NCBI GenBank assembly: GCA_014885115.2
Contig: WKLE02000423.1
Coordinates: 1 to 10,610 of the forward strand
DNA length: 10,610 bases
Reading direction: 5' to 3'
Source of the DNA: Asterionellopsis glacialis
Taxonomy: Eukaryota; Bacillariophyta; Plagiogrammaphyceae; Rhaphoneidales; Asterionellopsidaceae
The notes under the pieces are model-generated. The model saw only the letters and a list, made by a program, of their open reading frames with translations, had not been told where the DNA came from and searched no databases. The translations under genes and the position numbers were made by a program. Shown one piece after another: positions 9,254-10,610 of this stretch. Every line of letters begins with the position of its first letter. The stretch's first letter is position 1.

Positions 9254-9888
9254 ATGGCAATGGGTGACAACGACAAAGGCAAGAAACCACAACTTCCTAG
9301 GGGATTCGCAAATCTTATGGCAGACGGCCATCGTCCCACATGTGATGATATCGTATTAGCGTTGTCTAAGGCCATGGCAAGTGTAAACGTAGGGAAGAAG
9401 CAGCAAGCACTGCTGGAAAAAATGAAATACTGGAAAAGAAATACCCACATAAAAGTGCTGAATTGGGGAAATCTTCGTGGACCTTGCTCCATACAATGGC
9501 AGCGTGGTATCCTGACCATCCTTCTGAAAATGATAAGCAACACATGTCAAATTTCATGGAAGCACTTGTTAGATTTCACCCTTGCACTTGCGCTGGTAGA
9601 GTTCGTGATCGAATGTGTATGATTGCTCTTTAGATCTGATGTTGGCATTGTTTTTTGTTACAGTACACGACTCAATGTTGATTATTTAACTTTTTCCTTG
9701 TTCGAACATTTGCACTCTTTCAATTGGTGTAAAAGGGTATCAAACCGTAAAGACCTTTTCATGTGGCTTTGTGAAAACATAATTTGGTCGATGAAAAACT
9801 TGTCAAACCAATTTTCAAGTGCAACATTAAGAATCTGGACGAACGGTGGCGTAAGAGTAATGACCTTCGATGTCAATCTGACAATTGA
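9254..9888 (+). pseudogene. ERV1: Broken Erv1/ALR-type FAD sulfhydryl oxidase
   Basis: Erv1/ALR enzymes use FAD to oxidise thiols and, in mitochondria, recharge the import oxidoreductase Mia40. The family signature is split over several frames. From the ATG at 9254 the first frame gives an N-terminal segment unlike the family core. From about 9430 a shifted frame gives SAELGKSSWTLLHTMAAWYP, then FMEALVRFHPCTCA (to about 9616). A third frame from 9737 gives VSNRKDLFMWLCE. A fourth from 9778 gives HNLVDEKLVKPIFKC and LDERWRKSND, ending at TGA 9886. The change at 9776 fits loss of one base from a Gln codon in the family's WLCExHN. An intron of about 119 nt may lie at 9617-9735, but its phase does not join the flanking frames. 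The redox motif is CTC where the family has CxxC, and LGKP has become LVKP. Sequencing error could explain a frameshift, but not the whole set easily. Confidence 0.8.
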
Positions 9889-9955
9889 AAAAAGTTTTCA
9901 AATTGTCAAAGATAATAATTTTAGTAATTATGACATAAATCGATTTGTAGCTTTA

Positions 9956-10610
9956 TTACTGTTTGGTTACTCCGTCTCGAATAAGCCGAACTACATTGCG
10001 TGCATATATTGAGTTTGGCTTCTTGTTCATCGAGGCTGCTTCTACGTCTTTGGCGGCGTTCAACTGAGAGCGTCTTAGTAGGTTAATTGTGGCATGAGGC
10101 GTCCATCGAACTGCATCATTGGCAGTAGCAATGGATGATGCATCTAAGCTGTGTCCACCCAAATCAATATCATCACTACGAATGTGTTTGTCAACGAAGC
10201 CTTCCACCATGGACGCTGGGATTGCATGTCCCGGAAGAATAGTATCGTGACCAATCTCACTAGCTTTGTATCGAGGGTGAAACCAGGCACGACCTACAAT
10301 ATCTTCAGCTCCCGTTATCCGCATCAACGGTTGCAGCAGTTCATCGCAGGTTGCTGCAAATTCTACAAAATTATCATCATAAAACGAAGGCGCAATAATA
10401 AGAAGAGTTGCAACCTTTTCCTCATGATCATTTTCTATTTCAGCAATGCCATCCCAAAATGCAGCAGCTAGTGCAGCAGCTTCACATACACTTGCTCTAG
10501 CTTCCGATGCATGCCGGACAACAACGGGCCCCTCTTTGACATTCGCAGTTTCAAGACCTACAGCAGCACGTGAGAGTGAAAATGTGTACGGACACAGATT
10601 CAGTCTACAA
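9956..10610 (-). CDS. DUF1415-family protein, 3' part (partial at window edge)
   Basis: An open minus-strand frame runs from the right edge of the window to TAA at 9956-9958, giving 217 residues of the C-terminal part. It starts in RLNLCPY, then shows a basic/Ala-rich segment, TLLIIAPSFYDDNFVEF, a CDELLQP helix, a GRAWFHPRYKA segment, and RWTPHATINLLRRSQLNAA near the end. These match the DUF1415 layout as I know it: an N-terminal CP motif, a TLL(V/I).P strand, D.NF...., (Q)..FHP.Y, and an NRSPYP.(L/I)HLLRE-like segment, here changed to RWTPHATINLLRR. The biochemical role of DUF1415 is not known to me. No intron is needed in the visible part, and the start codon lies outside the window. Its 3' end faces the sulfhydryl oxidase pseudogene with a 67-base gap. 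Confidence 0.75.
   Translation of the reverse strand, partial: CRLNLCPYTFSLSRAAVGLETANVKEGPVVVRHASEARASVCEAAALAAAFWDGIAEIENDHEEKVATLLIIAPSFYDDNFVEFAATCDELLQPLMRITGAEDIVGRAWFHPRYKASEIGHDTILPGHAIPASMVEGFVDKHIRSDDIDLGGHSLDASSIATANDAVRWTPHATINLLRRSQLNAAKDVEAASMNKKPNSIYARNVVRLIRDGVTKQ

Noticed and set aside
9623..10012. Single 129-codon plus-strand protein
   Set aside because: Its middle contains the RKDLFMWLCE segment of the Erv1-type sulfhydryl oxidase, but the rest is probable intron and out-of-frame sequence, so it is part of the pseudogene.

Overview
The window looks like nuclear DNA from a diatom, probably a raphid pennate. The evidence is short GT-AG introns of 82-140 nt, a type II membrane LRR protein with the 'QR(F/Y).LATL(F/Y)YS.GG..W' cap and Pro/Ser-rich linkers (SxxPSxxPS style) common in diatom proteins, and a decayed Copia-type gag relic of the kind frequent in diatom genomes. 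The genus is inference.

Layout: positions 1-458 hold no gene I can support. Positions 459-814 hold a frameshifted gag-like relic of a Copia LTR retrotransposon (+). Positions about 900-1740 hold diverged direct and tandem repeats that still read as related peptides on the minus strand. Positions about 1795-2060 are dense in GGTACC-type short palindromes and sit directly upstream of the main gene.

The main gene runs from 2185 to 8654 (+) and can be assembled into 14 exons encoding 1688 residues. It has a disordered charged N-terminal tail (about 1-324), one transmembrane helix (about 325-345), a Ser/Pro stalk, a capped LRR domain of about 22 repeats, a cysteine-rich C-cap, and a C-terminal region with three copies of a roughly 113-residue Cys-bounded domain. 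Nine LRRs lie in the long first exon. The next twelve lie in twelve consecutive exons of exactly 72 nt, each encoding exactly one 24-residue LRR, all separated by phase 1 introns. Exons 3-11 alternate between two exon types, with matching alternation in splice donor sequence and in a junction codon (Glu or Lys). This exon array is the most striking object in the window: any single exon can be skipped or duplicated without losing frame.

Downstream, 8655-9253 holds 3' flank and no gene I recognise. Positions 9254-9888 (+) hold a broken Erv1/ALR-type sulfhydryl oxidase with at least two frameshifts and a CxC where the family has its catalytic CxxC. Convergent to it, 68 bases away, is the 3' part of a DUF1415-family gene (complement 9956 to beyond 10610). 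No functional link between these genes is apparent.
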